Notes under the pieces: model-generated
Seen by the model: only the letters and a program-made list of their open reading frames with translations
Told to the model about the DNA's origin: nothing
Database searches by the model: none
Position numbers and translations under genes: made by a program
Part shown: positions 53,398 through 64,000 of the stretch, piece after piece
Position numbering within the stretch: position 1 is the first letter of the stretch
How the letters are laid out: every line of letters starts with the position of its first letter
Origin: Sweltsa coloradensis
Taxonomy: Eukaryota > Arthropoda > Insecta > Plecoptera > Chloroperlidae
Reading direction: 5' to 3'
Length of the DNA: 64,000 nt
Assembly (NCBI GenBank): GCA_024449915.1
Contig: JAMZAV010003223.1
Location: 60,750-124,749 of the forward strand

Positions 53398-53806
53398 AAG
53401 TAATGAGATTCCACATATAACAAAAAACTTGTAAAAAACAGCCAAACCTTACACAATCGAAAGCAATGAGATCTAAAAGAAATGCCAAGCTTATGTACGC
53501 TCCTACTTTTCGCAATCTTAATACAAAAATTCACTTTGCCCTGTGACTGACTGACTGTATCCTTGCAAAGCTTGGCAAAATAAATTTGTACAAACTTTTG
53601 CATTTAAAACAATAGTTGCAAATAAAATTTTGCCACGCTTTGCAAGGATCCAGACATAGGGCAAAGTGAATTTATGTATTAAGATTGCGAAAATGTAGGA
53701 GGGTACATAAGCTTGGCATTCCTTTTAGATCTCATTGCTTTTGATTGTGTAAGGTTTGACTGTTTTTTTTTTACAAGTTTTTTGTTATGTGGGATACCCA
53801 TAATCC
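53398..53806. repeat. About 400-bp inverted repeat (foldback)
   Basis: The left arm carries ATAACAAAAAACTTGT, CAATCGAAAGCAATGAGATC and TTCACTTTGCCCTGTG. The right arm has the reverse complement in the same order, with ACAAGTTTTTTGTTATGT at its outer end. Arms are about 175-190 bases around a central 'cttggcaaaataaatttgta' region. I found no clear target duplication. Confidence 0.82.
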
Positions 53807-54493
53807 TCCTAACTATATTTACCCTAAACAATACACATAAACTAAAAAAGAAGGTTCAAGTTGGTTGAAAATATTTTCATCTGCCGTGCTCTGTTGCTTA
53901 CGTCATGTAAATTTGAGCTTGTAAAAGAATATTTGAAAAAAATGTAGCAAAATATTCAATTCAAGTTTTGAATTTTGCTTTATGTATTTTGTTATTGATA
54001 CGTTACGGCACTGTCCCATTTTGGCACTGGATATTGAGAGGGACCAGCAGTTAGATTCTATAAGGATACGTGAATGTTGCTATGGGTATATCAATCGTTA
54101 TCACCCAAAATAGCATCACATTATTTTGAAATAGTTATTAATTAATAAGAGGCTTTAAAAATTATTTGTAATGTAGAGTGTTTATAACGAACTGGAACTT
54201 TGATCGGTGATTGTTTTACAGTTAATTATATAGTTTTTCAGCTTTCATTATACTTTTGACAAGTGACAACCCCAATGAACTGGAAACTTTTCAATAGCTA
54301 TTTAATCGGAATTTGTGTGATTTTATTCAATTTCGTCGAACAAAATACAAGCTAGTAACTATTAAAATATATTTTCGTGGTAATAGTATTTTAAACTAAA
54401 ACTACAACTTCATTGCTACTTGATGATGCCCTAAATCCATCGCGAACCTGATTCGACAAGAACCAGCGAGTCAGCGAGACAGTTTCATATCAT
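53807..54493. other. Non-coding stretch
   Basis: AT-rich sequence without recognised features lies between the foldback and the tandem duplication. Confidence 0.35.
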
Positions 54494-54762
54494 TGCGTTA
54501 TCTAAAGGTATCACGTTTCCCAGACCTCTTTCCCGGAGACAAGCTAGATATAGCTGATTCCGAGAAATGATGACACTATGACACTCAAGACACTGTACCA
54601 TGGAGTCAGCGATTTGCTGTATTTCATTTCATTTGTAGGGATTGTCTGAAACTTATTTACTTGTGCTTTGAAGATATAGAAAGCAAGGAGTAGGACATAT
54701 GACCATGATATAAACGATGATGATATTTGTTGAGGGTGAAAGACAATTTTACAAAAAAAACA

Positions 54763-54850
54763 TGCCTTATGCGGGATTCGAACCCGCGTCCTCCTAGTAT
54801 TATGTCCTTTGGGCCTGCGCTGCAATCGTTTGAGTCACCGCGGACGGTGC
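54763..54850 (-). repeat. tRNA-like SINE head, unit 1
   Basis: On the - strand it has a box-A-like GTGACTCAAACGATTG and a perfect box B, GGTTCGAATCC, ending CCCGCATAAGGCA. The same ending occurs at 35410-35421. The 5' and 3' ends do not pair as an acceptor stem. Confidence 0.6.
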
Positions 54851-54858
54851 CCTCGTTA

Positions 54859-55681
54859 TTGGATGAGCGAAGCGAAGACTTCAATTTCACCGACCCTCTA
54901 AAAAATTTAGCTCGGGTGTTTTTTGTTTGTTTGTTTTTGTTTTTGTTTTTTTTGTCTGTTTGTTCGCTCTATACCGGACAAACGGCATATTATGCGATCT
55001 AGATGAAAATTGTAGGGGACCTTCGAAATCTCTGAACTTAGACTTGCTACGTTTTTGGGTACAATCGAAAAAATATTTCTCATGAATATCGTACTTTTAC
55101 GATTTTTTCCGATTTTTAGTGCGATATTTTCGTGACATTTGGGCCGATTCTGACCAAACGGGTGGGGCTACAACATTCATATTTCACATGCACATTAAGG
55201 TAATGGTGATGTATTGACGTTTGAAAGAAAAGGTTGAAAAAGTTTGGCAGAATCTATGGAAATAAAGGTTTTAATTTGAGTTTTTTGAGGTGTTAAATAT
55301 TAAAACCTTTATTTCTATAGATTCTGGCTAACTTTTTCAACTTTTTCTTTCAAAAGTCAATACATCACCCTAACCTTAATATCCATGTGAAATATGAACG
55401 TTGTAGCTCCACCCGTTTGGTCAGAATCCGCCCAAATAGCACGAAAATATAGATTCTAGATCTTTCTCACAGCCTTGTATGAAAACTTCACAGGAGATTT
55501 TATACCTTACTCACAGCCTTGTTACAAACAATCAAAGATATAACAGACCTAATGATTGCTTTGTATGGGCCGTGTTAATATATGTTGTAATTATTATTTT
55601 AAATAAATTAATATTAACATTTTATTATTAAAAAGCTCATCCATCAACGCGACTAAAAACAGCGTTTGCGAAGCTTCCTAG
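54859..55681 (+). mobile_element. HINE-like element, family B, with internal foldback, unit 1
   Basis: Its 5' end is TTGGATGAGCGAAGCGAAGA. Inside, about 155-base inverted arms (55116-55275 and 55295-55452) share GACCAAACGGGTGGGGCTAC and 'ggaaataaaggttttaa'. The 3' end is CATCCATCAACGCG, GCGTTTGCGAAGCTTCCTAG, followed by T. Confidence 0.85.
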
Positions 55682-57157
55682 TATACGAACACACATATAG
55701 ACTACACATATATAGGATACATACAATACATACACTTTGGAATTCGAGAAAAAGTCAGTGTGAAAAGTAAATACAGAAATAATTCTCATGTATGTTTTTT
55801 GTCCTTTTTTGTGTCAAACCTTCCAGCTTTAGCACAGGCATGTACTCCCTGCGCCTCATCAAACTTCAAACATCAAGTAAGTATATTCTATACTCAATGA
55901 TAAAAGCTTTGAGCCACTATCGCTTAGGCATATAGAATGGGATCCGAAACATTGTCAATCAAATAATATAGTAACTTCAGTAGGCCTATCAAGGTAATAC
56001 ATATTTTGTAAATTTTATTGAGGCATATTTGGCATATTTACTATAGTCATACAAAATAAACTAATCAAACGATATATTGACATGGATTTTATCTCGAAAG
56101 AATAGAGTCGTCAATCGATCAGGCATTATTTGCTAGTCCAAACATTTTAATGCTTTTTTCATAATATAGAAAATTAATAAAACCAGCGTAAGATTGGGTT
56201 GATGTGCAGGCAGCAAGAAGTGCCCTCTTACATTTACGTAACATACTAAAAGGTTACAAATTACCCAATTTGAAGCATAGAAGACGAGCCTGAAACTACA
56301 TGTCCTCTCGCGTGGAAGAATTTGATTGAGTTAGAAACTATCAGATTGATGTTATGATACATCTTCTAGATAAGAGTCGATTACGTCTCGTTGAAAGACT
56401 CGATCTGAGTTTGACAGCTGAAAGGCGGGTTCATTTCAATCTGATGTTTCACAATTACACGCGCATTGCTTGTTGTCGGTCAGTCACAGACGCGGGAGTG
56501 CATCTCCACGTGTATTCCTCGATAATCATCAATAATGAGTCTGTATAGTCTGTTTCACCGAAGCTAGCTCGTGCCCCGAAGTTACTGAAGTTACTGAGTT
56601 GGAGTTACTAAAGGTAGCGAAAGAGTTTGCAACATGTATCTAGCTTATAGCTTACTTGAGTCTTGGTTGCAAAGAATATGCAAAATCCAAACATTGTTGC
56701 ACATAACAGTAACACTAGTATGCGCCTCTTTCCCCTAAGAAATAAACGTCAACCCTAAATAAACAAATACTGTTAAAGGCGACAATGCCCTTGACATTGT
56801 GGGTGTCCCGTGTCCGGTTTCTGCGCCTCTCGAGTCGCCTGTGGCTGGATGTGTCGACTGTACAGCACTAGTCTTTCCGTTGTTTGCTTACTAGCTTTCC
56901 CCCAGGTTCATCATCATTCACATATTACCCCTCATAGCCCATAGTCTCGGTTAGCCCAAGTTCGCATAAATATGAAAAGTCAAGCTAAATTTCATCCACC
57001 AATTTCATTTACCAATACAATATCGATATAATATATAAAAAATATAATTTAAACTGTAGGGTAATTTATGCCTTCATTCTTCATTGGATACAGTAATGAA
57101 CCATAACCAAGAAGCCAAACAATTAAACCAATCAATCAATTAGTCAATCAGCCCTAC

Positions 57158-57270
57158 CTCGCGTGGTCCAGGTCCCTCTTGTTTCCCAGCAGCAAGGTGT
57201 TGTAGAACGAAGGCAGCTTCAGTTTGCTCAGCTTCTAACCCGTAGCATCGCGACTGCCTGTCACACACGG
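57158..57270 (-). pseudogene. Degraded duplicate of the GTPase exon
   Basis: On the - strand the copy keeps the donor (GCGAG/GTAGGG) and codons for LPSFYNTLLLGNKRDLDHA. Upstream of that, small indels break the frame, and similarity to the exon ends near the CACACGG at about 57270. It has no acceptor, so it should not splice as an exon by itself. It lies in the big intron, 3' of the intact exon. Confidence 0.85.
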
Positions 57271-57551
57271 GAGACTTCATTGCGTTATCTAAAGGTATCG
57301 TTCCCAACCTCTTTCCGGAGACAAGCTAGATATAGCTGATTCCGAGAAATGAGACACTATGACACTCAAGACACTGTACCATGGAGTCAGCGATTTGCTG
57401 TATTTCATTTCATTGTAGGGATTGTCTGAAACTTATTTACTTGTGCTTTGAAGATATAGAAAGCAAGGAGTAGGACATACCGTATTATGTCACCATGATA
57501 TAAACGATGATGATATTTGTTGAGGGTGAAAGACAATTTATCAAAAAAACA

Positions 57552-57640
57552 TGCCTTATGCGGGATTCGAACCCGCGTCCTCCTAGTATTATGTCCTTTG
57601 GGCCTGCGCTGCAATCGTTTGAGCCACCGCGGACGGTGCC
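57552..57640 (-). repeat. tRNA-like SINE head, unit 2
   Basis: Duplicate of 54763-54850, with box B GGTTCGAATCC and box-A-like GTGGCTCAAACGATTG. Confidence 0.6.
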
Positions 57641-57647
57641 CTTGTTA

Positions 57648-58468
57648 TTGGATGAGCGAAGCGAAGACTTCAATTTCACCGACCCCCCAAAAAATTTAGC
57701 TCGGGTGTTTTTGTTTGTTTGTTTTTGTTTTTTTGTATTTTTGTCTGTTTGTTCGCTCCATACCGGACAAACGGCATATTATGCGATCTAGATGAAAATT
57801 GTAGGAGACCTTCCAAATCACTGAACTTAGACTTGCTACGTTTTTGGGTACAATCGAAAAAATATTTCTCATGAATATCGTACTTTTACGATTTTTTCCG
57901 ATTTTTTAGTGCGATATTTTCGTGACATTGGGCCGATTCTGACCAAACGGGTGGGGCTACAACATTCATATTCACATGCACATTAAGGTAATGGTGATGT
58001 ATTGACGTTTGAAAGAAAAGGTTGAAAAAGTTTGGCAGAATCTATGGAAATAAAGGATTTAATTTGAGTTTTTGAGGTGCTAAATATTAAAACCTTTATT
58101 TCTATAGATTCTGGCTAACTTTTTCAACTTTTTCTTTCAAAAGTCAATACATCACCCTAACCTTAATATCCATGTGAAATATGAACGTTGTAGCTCCACC
58201 CGTTTGGTCAGAATCCGCCCAAATAGCACGAAAATATAGATTCTAGATCTTTCTCACAGCCTTGTATGAAAACTTCACAGGAGATTTTATACCTTACTCA
58301 CAGCCTTGTTACAAACAATCAAAGATATAACAGACCTAATGATTGCTTTGTATGGGCCGTGTTAATATATGTTGTAATTATTATTTTAAATAAATTAATA
58401 TTAACATTTTATTATTAAAAAGCTCATCCATCAACGCGACTAAAAACAGCGTTTGCGAAGCTTCCTAG
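57648..58468 (+). mobile_element. HINE-like element, family B, unit 2
   Basis: Duplicate of 54859-55681, including the inverted arms (about 57908-58065 and 58085-58230) and the GCGTTTGCGAAGCTTCCTAG end. It was copied by the segmental duplication and not by a separate insertion. Confidence 0.85.
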
Positions 58469-59953
58469 TATACGAACACACATATAGACTACACATATAT
58501 AGGATACATACAATACATACACTTTGGAATTCGAGAAAAAAATCCGTGTGAAAAGTAAATAGGTACAGAAATAATTCTCATGTATGTTTTTTGTCCTTTT
58601 TTGTGTCAAACCTTCCAGCTTTAGCACTGGCATGTACTCCCTGCGCCTCATCAAACTTCAAACATCAAGTAAGTATATTCTATACTCAATGATAAAAGCT
58701 TTGAGCCACTATCGCTTAGGCATATAGAATGGGATCCGAAACATTGTCAATCAAATAATATAGTAACTTCAGTAGGCCTATCAAGGTAATACATATTTTG
58801 TAAATTTTATTGAGGCATATTTGGCATATTTACAATAGTCATACAAAATAAACTAATCAAAAGATATATTTACATGGATTTTATCTCGAAAGAATAGAGT
58901 CGTCAATCGATCAGGCATTATTTGCTAGTCCAAACATTTTAATGCATTTTTCATAATATAGAAAATAAAACCAGCGTAAGATTGGGTTGATGTGCAGGCA
59001 GCAAGAAGTGCCCTCTTACATTTACGTAACATACTAAAAGGTTACAAATTACCCAATTTGAAGCTCAATGAGCATAGAAGACGAGCCTGAAACTACATGT
59101 CCTCTCGCGTGGAAGAATTTGATTGAGTTAGAAACTATCAGATTGATGTTATGATACATCTTCTAGATGAGAGTCGATTACGTCTCGTTGAAAGACTCGA
59201 TCTGAGTTTGACAGCTGAAAGGCGGGTTCATTTCAATCTGATGTTTCACAATTACACGCGCATAGCTTGTTCTCGGTCAGTCACAGACGCGGGAGTGCAT
59301 CTCCACGTGTATTCCTCGATAATCATCAATAATGAGTCTGTATAGTCTGTTTCACCGAAGCTTGCACGTGCCCCGAGGTTACTGAAGTTACTGAGTTGGA
59401 GTTACTGAAGGTAGTAAAAGAGTTCGCAACATTATCTAGCTTATAGCTTACTTGAGTCTTGGTTGCAAAGAATATGCAAAATCCAAAACATTGTTGCACA
59501 TAACAGTAACACTAGTATGCGCCTCTTTCCCCTAAGAAATAAACGTCAACCCTAAATAAACAAATACTGTTAAAGGCGAACAATGCCCTTGACATTGTGG
59601 GTGTCCCGTGTCCGGTTTCTGCGCCTCTCGAGTCGCCTGTGGCTGGATGTGTCGACTGTACAGCACTAGTCTTTCCGTTGTTTGCTTACTAGCTTTCCCC
59701 CAGGTTCATCATCATTCACATATTACCCCTCATAGCCCATAGTCTCGGTTAGCCCAAGTTCGCATAAATATGAGACGTCAAACTCAATTTCATCCACCAA
59801 TTTCATTTACCAATACAATATCGATATAACATATAAAAAATATAATTTAAACTGTAGGGTAATTTATGCCTTCATTCTTCATTGGATACAGTTGAACCAT
59901 AACCAAGAAGCCAAACAATTAAACCAATCAATCAATTAGTCAATCAGCCCTAC

Positions 59954-60135
59954 CTCGCGTGGTCCAGGTCTCTCTTGTTTCCCAGCAGCAAGGTGTTGTA
60001 GAACGAAGGCAGCTTCAGTTTGCTCAGCTTCTCCAGAACCTCGTGAGCATCGTTGAAACTGTGCCTGTCACACACCGAGTAGACCACGACGAAGGCCTCG
60101 CCCCACCTGATGTGATCGTACAAGCAGCCGGTAGC
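59954..60135 (-). CDS. Internal exon of RERG/RASL-like small GTPase
   Basis: The acceptor on the - strand is TTTCTCTTGTTTCAG and the donor GTAGGG. The exon reads in phase 0 as ATGCLYDHIRWGEAFVVVYS, then VCDRHSFNDAHEVLEKLSKL, and ends with LLLGNKRDLDHA plus two bases of Arg. GNKRDL is the G4 motif (NKxD) that gives guanine specificity. The (I/M)RWG(E/D)(A/G)F-V-VYS block is characteristic of the RERG/RASL branch, which departs from canonical Ras around switch II. The real acceptor abuts a 21-bp minisatellite made of acceptor-like units. A broken copy of this exon lies at 57158-57270. Confidence 0.88.
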
Positions 60136-60150
60136 CTGAAACAAGAGAAA

Positions 60151-60471
60151 CAACACTGTGACAAGAGCAGGCAACGCTGTGACAAGAGCAGGCAACGCTG
60201 TAACAAGAGCAGACAACGCTGTGACAAGAGCAGGCAACGCTGTGACAAGAGCAGGCAACGCTGTGACAAGAGCAGGCAACGCTGTATCAAGAGCAGGCAA
60301 CACTGTGACATAAGAAGCAACGCTGTAACAATAGATCTGGTAATGTTGTGACAAGAGCAGACAACGCTGTGGCAAGAGTAGGCAACACTGTGGTAAGAGA
60401 TCTGACAACGCTGTAACAAGAGCAGGCAACACATGTAACAATAGATACGGCAACGCTGTGAACACAGTTTG
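60151..60471 (-). repeat. 21-bp minisatellite of splice-acceptor-like units
   Basis: About 15 units of CAACGCTGTGACAAGAGCAGG (as read on the + strand, with variants) lie 16 bases from the GTPase exon. On the - strand each unit reads CTGCTCTTGTCACAG, a pyrimidine stretch ending in CAG. The genuine acceptor looks like a further diverged unit (GTTGTTTCTCTTGTTTCAG). Most units are 21 bp and the array is open in the frame of the exon. Confidence 0.9.
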
Positions 60472-61770
60472 CAACCATAGAAATAGGCCACACTGTGTAA
60501 AAAAAAAATAGTAAACATAATTTTAATTGCGGTTTTAGCAACAATTAACTAGACCAGGCATTTCACTACCATGAGGCTAATCTACACCACTGCCAAAGCT
60601 AGAGTAAGTTGTTAACCGATTCGAGGGTATAACGCAAACCTTTTGAATGGCAGTAGTATAATAATAGACACCAATGGCGAACAATTTAACAACGTAACAA
60701 TCCAATATCCGACAACTCACTTCCACCCTCATACCAACCTAACCTCTACAACCGTGCCCAATGTAACTGTTACATCCACACACACAGGACACGACACACC
60801 ACACACGACGCGTGTTGCAAGTAACCCCCGCCAGGTGGAGGGCCAGGTCAGAGCCTCTGACCTCCCTTGATTGTGTCGGGGGCCGCAAGAAAGTCAACAC
60901 TCGATCACTTTCTTTGCAACATAATCAAAGGGAAAATCTCATTAATGGTGTTGCCGAATTTGTCACGCGAATTGAAAATAATGACGAGGTGGAATTTGCA
61001 CTTGGGGGAAATTGCAGGACGATGATTCTTGAGGAAATAAAAAATAGGGGGGGTAAATGATTGTTACACCCCTACGTTTAGTCGTGATAACACCGTTTCA
61101 GTGATTAAAACACATACTGCCCTTTTTGGTGCTTGAATTATTTATTTCGATCTATTTTTACTCAATTTCTGTGTATTACATTGACTTGTTTTGACATTTT
61201 CAAGCCATAAATTAACATTATCAGTAATCTAGGGAGTTTCAGTGTTATAATCATTTATAACATTTAGAGTCTAAAATCTAACGTTGCCCGCTATGCTGTA
61301 ACCATATGGGTCCAATCTATTGTAAGGATGACGTCACACTTATTTATATAACACAATGGAAGCATGACCGGGTTTGCGAAAATTAATTGATTTGAGATAA
61401 AATACCAGCGAATTCCATTTTCTGGTTCGCCGATTATCAAGGATCATTAATTTAATTTCCTACCTTATCGTTGAACCAATTAAATAACTTGCTCCGAATT
61501 TACGGCAATCTGAACCCGATTAACCGCATTGTTGTGACAGAGTTTGTGAAGTGGAGTAAGTTAATCTTTGCACTTACTGGGGGCGGGGTGAGCCAATGTT
61601 TTATTAGTAACACTTTGATAATACGAATTGTGCAACAAGAAAACGATTAATTATTTCATTTTACTTCACAAAAGGCAAAGTAAAGTAAAATATGAGTGGA
61701 GTAAACATAAGATAAAGTACAGTACAAGTACAGTTAATTATAAATATGAGTTAAGTAAAAGCGCAAATAG
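60472..61770. other. Non-coding stretch, expected to hold or precede the GTPase 5' exons
   Basis: I searched the - strand for a P-loop exon (GxxxxGK[ST]) and found none. Near the right edge, 'taaagtaaaatatgagtggagtaaa'-like short repeats precede the next HINE copy. Nothing else is recognised. Confidence 0.35.
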
Positions 61771-62413
61771 TTGGACGAGCGAAGCGAAGATTCCATTTCA
61801 CTACACTGGAGAAAAAAATCCGGAATGTTTTTTTTTTCTTTTCTGTATTTTTGTGTGTTTGTTAACACGATTTCGGCTAAACCGATACTCCGATTGCGAT
61901 GAAATTTTATGGAGGCCTTCGAAATCTCTGAACTTAGAACTGCCACGTTTTTTAGGGCAATCGGGAAATTTTTTCTCATAAAAAACGCAATTTTACGATT
62001 TTTTTTCGATTTTTAAAAAATTTCTTCGACTTATAACACCTACATGCTTTATCCGATTGTAATGATTTTTTCACAGAACCTTAATTTTTATGAATTAAGA
62101 TATTCGTGTGAAATTTGAGCATAATCGAAAAACTATTTCTCATGAAAATCGTAATTTTACGGGTTTTTTTCTTTTTTAAAACAATTCTTTGACTTATAAC
62201 ACGTACATGCTTTATCCTATTGTAATGATTTTTTTACAGAACCTTCATTTCATAAATTAATATATTCGTGTTAAATTTGAGCGCAATCGAATAATTATTT
62301 CTTATGAAAATTGCAATTTTATGATTTTTTTCTTTAAAAATTACGATTAATTAAAAAATTAAGTTAATTTTTTACTTAATTTAGTTTAATTAAAAAATTA
62401 AGATAATTTTTTA
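61771..62413 (+). mobile_element. HINE-like element, family A, 3' end missing
   Basis: The 5' end TTGGACGAGCGAAGCGAAGA and three body units are present. The copy stops where the next begins, and no second 3' end is found downstream. Confidence 0.75.
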
Positions 62414-62489
62414 TTAGATGAGCGTAGCGAGCGTAGCGAGCAACGCGAAGATTCCATTTCACTACACTGGAGAAAAAAAAATCGGGAAT

Positions 62490-62520
<31 letters not shown>

Positions 62521-63051
62521 CTTTCTTTCTTTCTTTCTTTCTGTATTTTTGTCTGTCTGTTAACACGATTCCGGCTAAACCGATACTCCGATTGCGATGA
62601 AATTTTATGGAGGCCTTCGAAATCTCTGAACTAAGAACTGCCACGTTTTTGAGCGCAATCGAAAAATTATTTCTCATGAAAATCGCAATTTTACGATTTT
62701 TTTTCGATTTTTAAAAAATTTCTTCGACTTATAACTCCTACATGCTTTATCCGACTGTATGATTTTTTCACAGAACCTTAATTTTATGAATTGATATATT
62801 CGTGTAAAATTGTGCGTAATCGAATAATTATTTCTTATGAAAATTTCAATATTACGATTTTTTCCTTTTTTTAAATTACGATTAATTAAAAAAATAAGTT
62901 TATTTTTTATTTAATTTGATTTAATTTAAAAAAAATTTCAACAAAGTTCTGATTTTTCACAGAACAACAGAAAATCCGCAAAACACATGGCAGCTCAATT
63001 CACCATATACGCTCATCCAACAACGCGGCGGAATTTAAAGCGTTGTCCTAG
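62414..63051 (+). mobile_element. HINE-like element, family A
   Basis: The 5' end is TTAGATGAGCGTAGCGAGCG. It has a T34-like run and then (TTTC)n, body units, and a 3' end CATCCAACAACGCGG, GCGTTGTCCTAG, followed by T. Confidence 0.85.
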
Positions 63052-63108
63052 TTAAGTCAAGTTAGGTTCAGTCAAGTAAATTAAATTTATTTGTTTCGCA
63101 TTTATTTT

Positions 63109-63716
63109 TTGGATGAGCGTAGCGAGCGTAGCGAGCGAAGCGAAGATTCCATTTCACTACACTGGAGAAAAAAAATCCGGAATGTTTTTTTGTTTCTTTC
63201 TTCTGTAATTTTGTCTGTCTGTTAACACGATTCCGGCTAAACCGATACTCCGATTGCGATGAAATTTTATGAGGCCTTCGAAATCTCTAAAATTAGAACT
63301 GCCACGTTTTTGAGCGCAATCGGTAAATTATTTCTCATGAAAATCGCAATTTTACGATTTTTTTTTTATTTAGAAAAAATCTCTTCGACTTATAACTTCT
63401 ACATGCTTTATCTGATTTTAATGGTTTTTTCACAGAACCTTAATTTTATGAATTAATATATTCGTGTAAAATTTGAGCGCAATCGAATAATAATTTCTTA
63501 TGAAAATTTCAATTAAACGATTTTTTCCTTTTTTAAAATTACGATTAATTAAAAAAAAAAAGTTAATTTTTTATTTAATTTGATTTTATTTAAAAAAAAT
63601 TTCAACAAAGTTCTGATTTTTTCACAGAACAACAGAAAATCCGCAAAACACATGGCAGCTCAATTCACCAATTACGCTCATCCAACAACGCGGCGGGACA
63701 TAAGCGTTTTTCCTAG
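63109..63716 (+). mobile_element. HINE-like element, family A, intact reference copy
   Basis: This is the clearest uninterrupted copy (608 bp): TTGGATGAGCGTAGCGAGCG, marker CTACACTGGAGAAAAAAA, body, TACGCTCATCCAA, AACGC loop GCGTTTTTCCTAG, followed by T. Confidence 0.9.
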
Positions 63717-64000
63717 TAATATTACATGTCAATTGTTGTACACAAATAAATGCAAATATTAATAAATAAATAAAAATAAATAAAAAGTTAAGTCAGGTTA
63801 AGTATGAAAATAGCGTGTTGTGTACAGATGCTACAAAGCATTGTTTTTTCACTTCAAACTAAGGTTTTCCAGTATAATTTCATTTCATTTAACATAGTCA
63901 GTTATATAAAATAGTTTGTTTATACAAATTGTAACTAACTTGATACTAATTTTATTTGACATAAAAAATCAAAATATGAGAAATAACTTGATACTAATTT
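63717..64000. other. AT-rich stretch at the window edge
   Basis: A short 'aataaataaa' run and no recognised feature. Confidence 0.4.

Larger units (their letters stand above)
54494..57275. repeat. 2.8-kb tandem duplication, unit 1
   Basis: Unit 1 and unit 2 (57276-60085) are near identical apart from small indels. Each contains a tRNA-like SINE head, a family B HINE-like element, about 1.5 kb of unique sequence and, at the right end, GTPase exon sequence. Both keep the same 'taggcctatcaagg' motif (55981, 58777). Confidence 0.9.
57276..60085. repeat. 2.8-kb tandem duplication, unit 2
   Basis: Second unit. Its right end contains the intact GTPase exon, so the duplication breakpoint lies within that exon. 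It also contains a short + strand open frame (59151-59345) that is equally present in unit 1 (56354-56548). I do not regard it as a gene. Confidence 0.9.
46064..60135 (-). other. RERG/RASL-like small GTPase gene, visible span
   Basis: Two exons on the - strand, 60135-59954 and 46325-46064, join in phase across a 13.6-kb intron (LDHA + split Arg + QICVDDGQEL). Together they give the C-terminal two thirds of a Ras-superfamily G domain. The P-loop and switch I should come from exons upstream of 60135, which I did not find. The gene converges with the NPAT-like gene. Its intron holds SINEs, nested HINE copies, a LINE and a 2.8-kb tandem duplication. Confidence 0.8.

Noticed and set aside
59151..59345. 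Open frame of 64 codons conserved between 56354-56548 and 59151-59345
   Set aside because: Conservation is explained by the recent tandem duplication; there is no domain, no context and no splice evidence.
59959..60518. Open frames with repeated SRQRCDK- or RCLLLSQ-like peptides
   Set aside because: They are the out-of-frame readings of the 21-bp minisatellite.
60643..61060. Open frames at 60643-60870 and 60812-61060 as GTPase 5' exons
   Set aside because: They are on the wrong strand for the gene and show no P-loop or other G-domain motif.
48829..63716. Regularly spaced 160-bp units in HINE copies as a CRISPR-like array
   Set aside because: The units are diverged tandem repeats inside eukaryotic mobile elements, with no short repeat-spacer pattern.

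Overview
This is a eukaryotic window. It has multi-exon genes with GT-AG introns, non-LTR retrotransposons, tRNA- and 5S-rRNA-derived SINEs and very many short DNA transposons. The base style (AT-rich, with the octamer TAGGCCTA everywhere in the left half), the 5S-derived SINE and the repeat load suggest a marine invertebrate, perhaps a deuterostome. I cannot name the species.

Two host genes are visible and they converge. (1) From 13611 to 35649 on the + strand lies an NPAT-like gene. NPAT is the cell-cycle-controlled coactivator of replication-dependent histone genes. Seven coding exons are readable with consistent splice phases: a LisH-type N-terminal region, a middle acidic block, a giant 6.3-kb exon, and a short C-terminal exon. 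The first exon, carrying the start codon, was not found. The product would be about 2,850 residues, roughly twice the vertebrate length as I remember it. The giant exon has one reading-frame break near 31491 that looks like a one-base indel. (2) On the - strand, two exons (60135-59954 and 46325-46064) encode the C-terminal two thirds of a RERG/RASL-type small GTPase. They are separated by a 13.6-kb intron. Its P-loop exon is probably beyond the window or was missed.

The rest is mostly mobile DNA. 1-3160: three copies of a Helentron/HINE-like rolling-circle family and an inverted SINE pair. 3.8-5.9 kb: a LINE on the - strand, split by a 510-bp MITE. 6.0-7.6 kb: a Harbinger-type element with a hAT element nested in it. 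8.9-12.25 kb: a decayed hAT transposase of the ZMYM1/TTF type. 13-28.4 kb: NPAT introns filled by hAT-type MITEs, most with readable 8-bp target duplications. 36-41 kb: tRNA SINEs and HINE-like copies. 41.5-46 kb: mostly unique AT-rich DNA, possibly the long 3' UTR of the GTPase gene. 46.4-47.6 kb: a 5S-rRNA SINE, a hAT MITE and a LINE tail. 48.4-52.4 kb: a LINE interrupted by nested HINE copies. 53-54 kb: a large palindrome. 54.5-60.1 kb: a 2.8-kb tandem duplication that includes part of a GTPase exon. 60.1-60.5 kb: a 21-bp minisatellite that looks like amplified 3' splice sites. 61.8-63.7 kb: three more HINE copies.

The observations most worth following are these: TAGGCCTA octamers that arise as exact 6-bp insertions at a TA; the splice-acceptor minisatellite in frame with the GTPase exon; and the rolling-circle-like family, whose insertion into itself can be read base by base.
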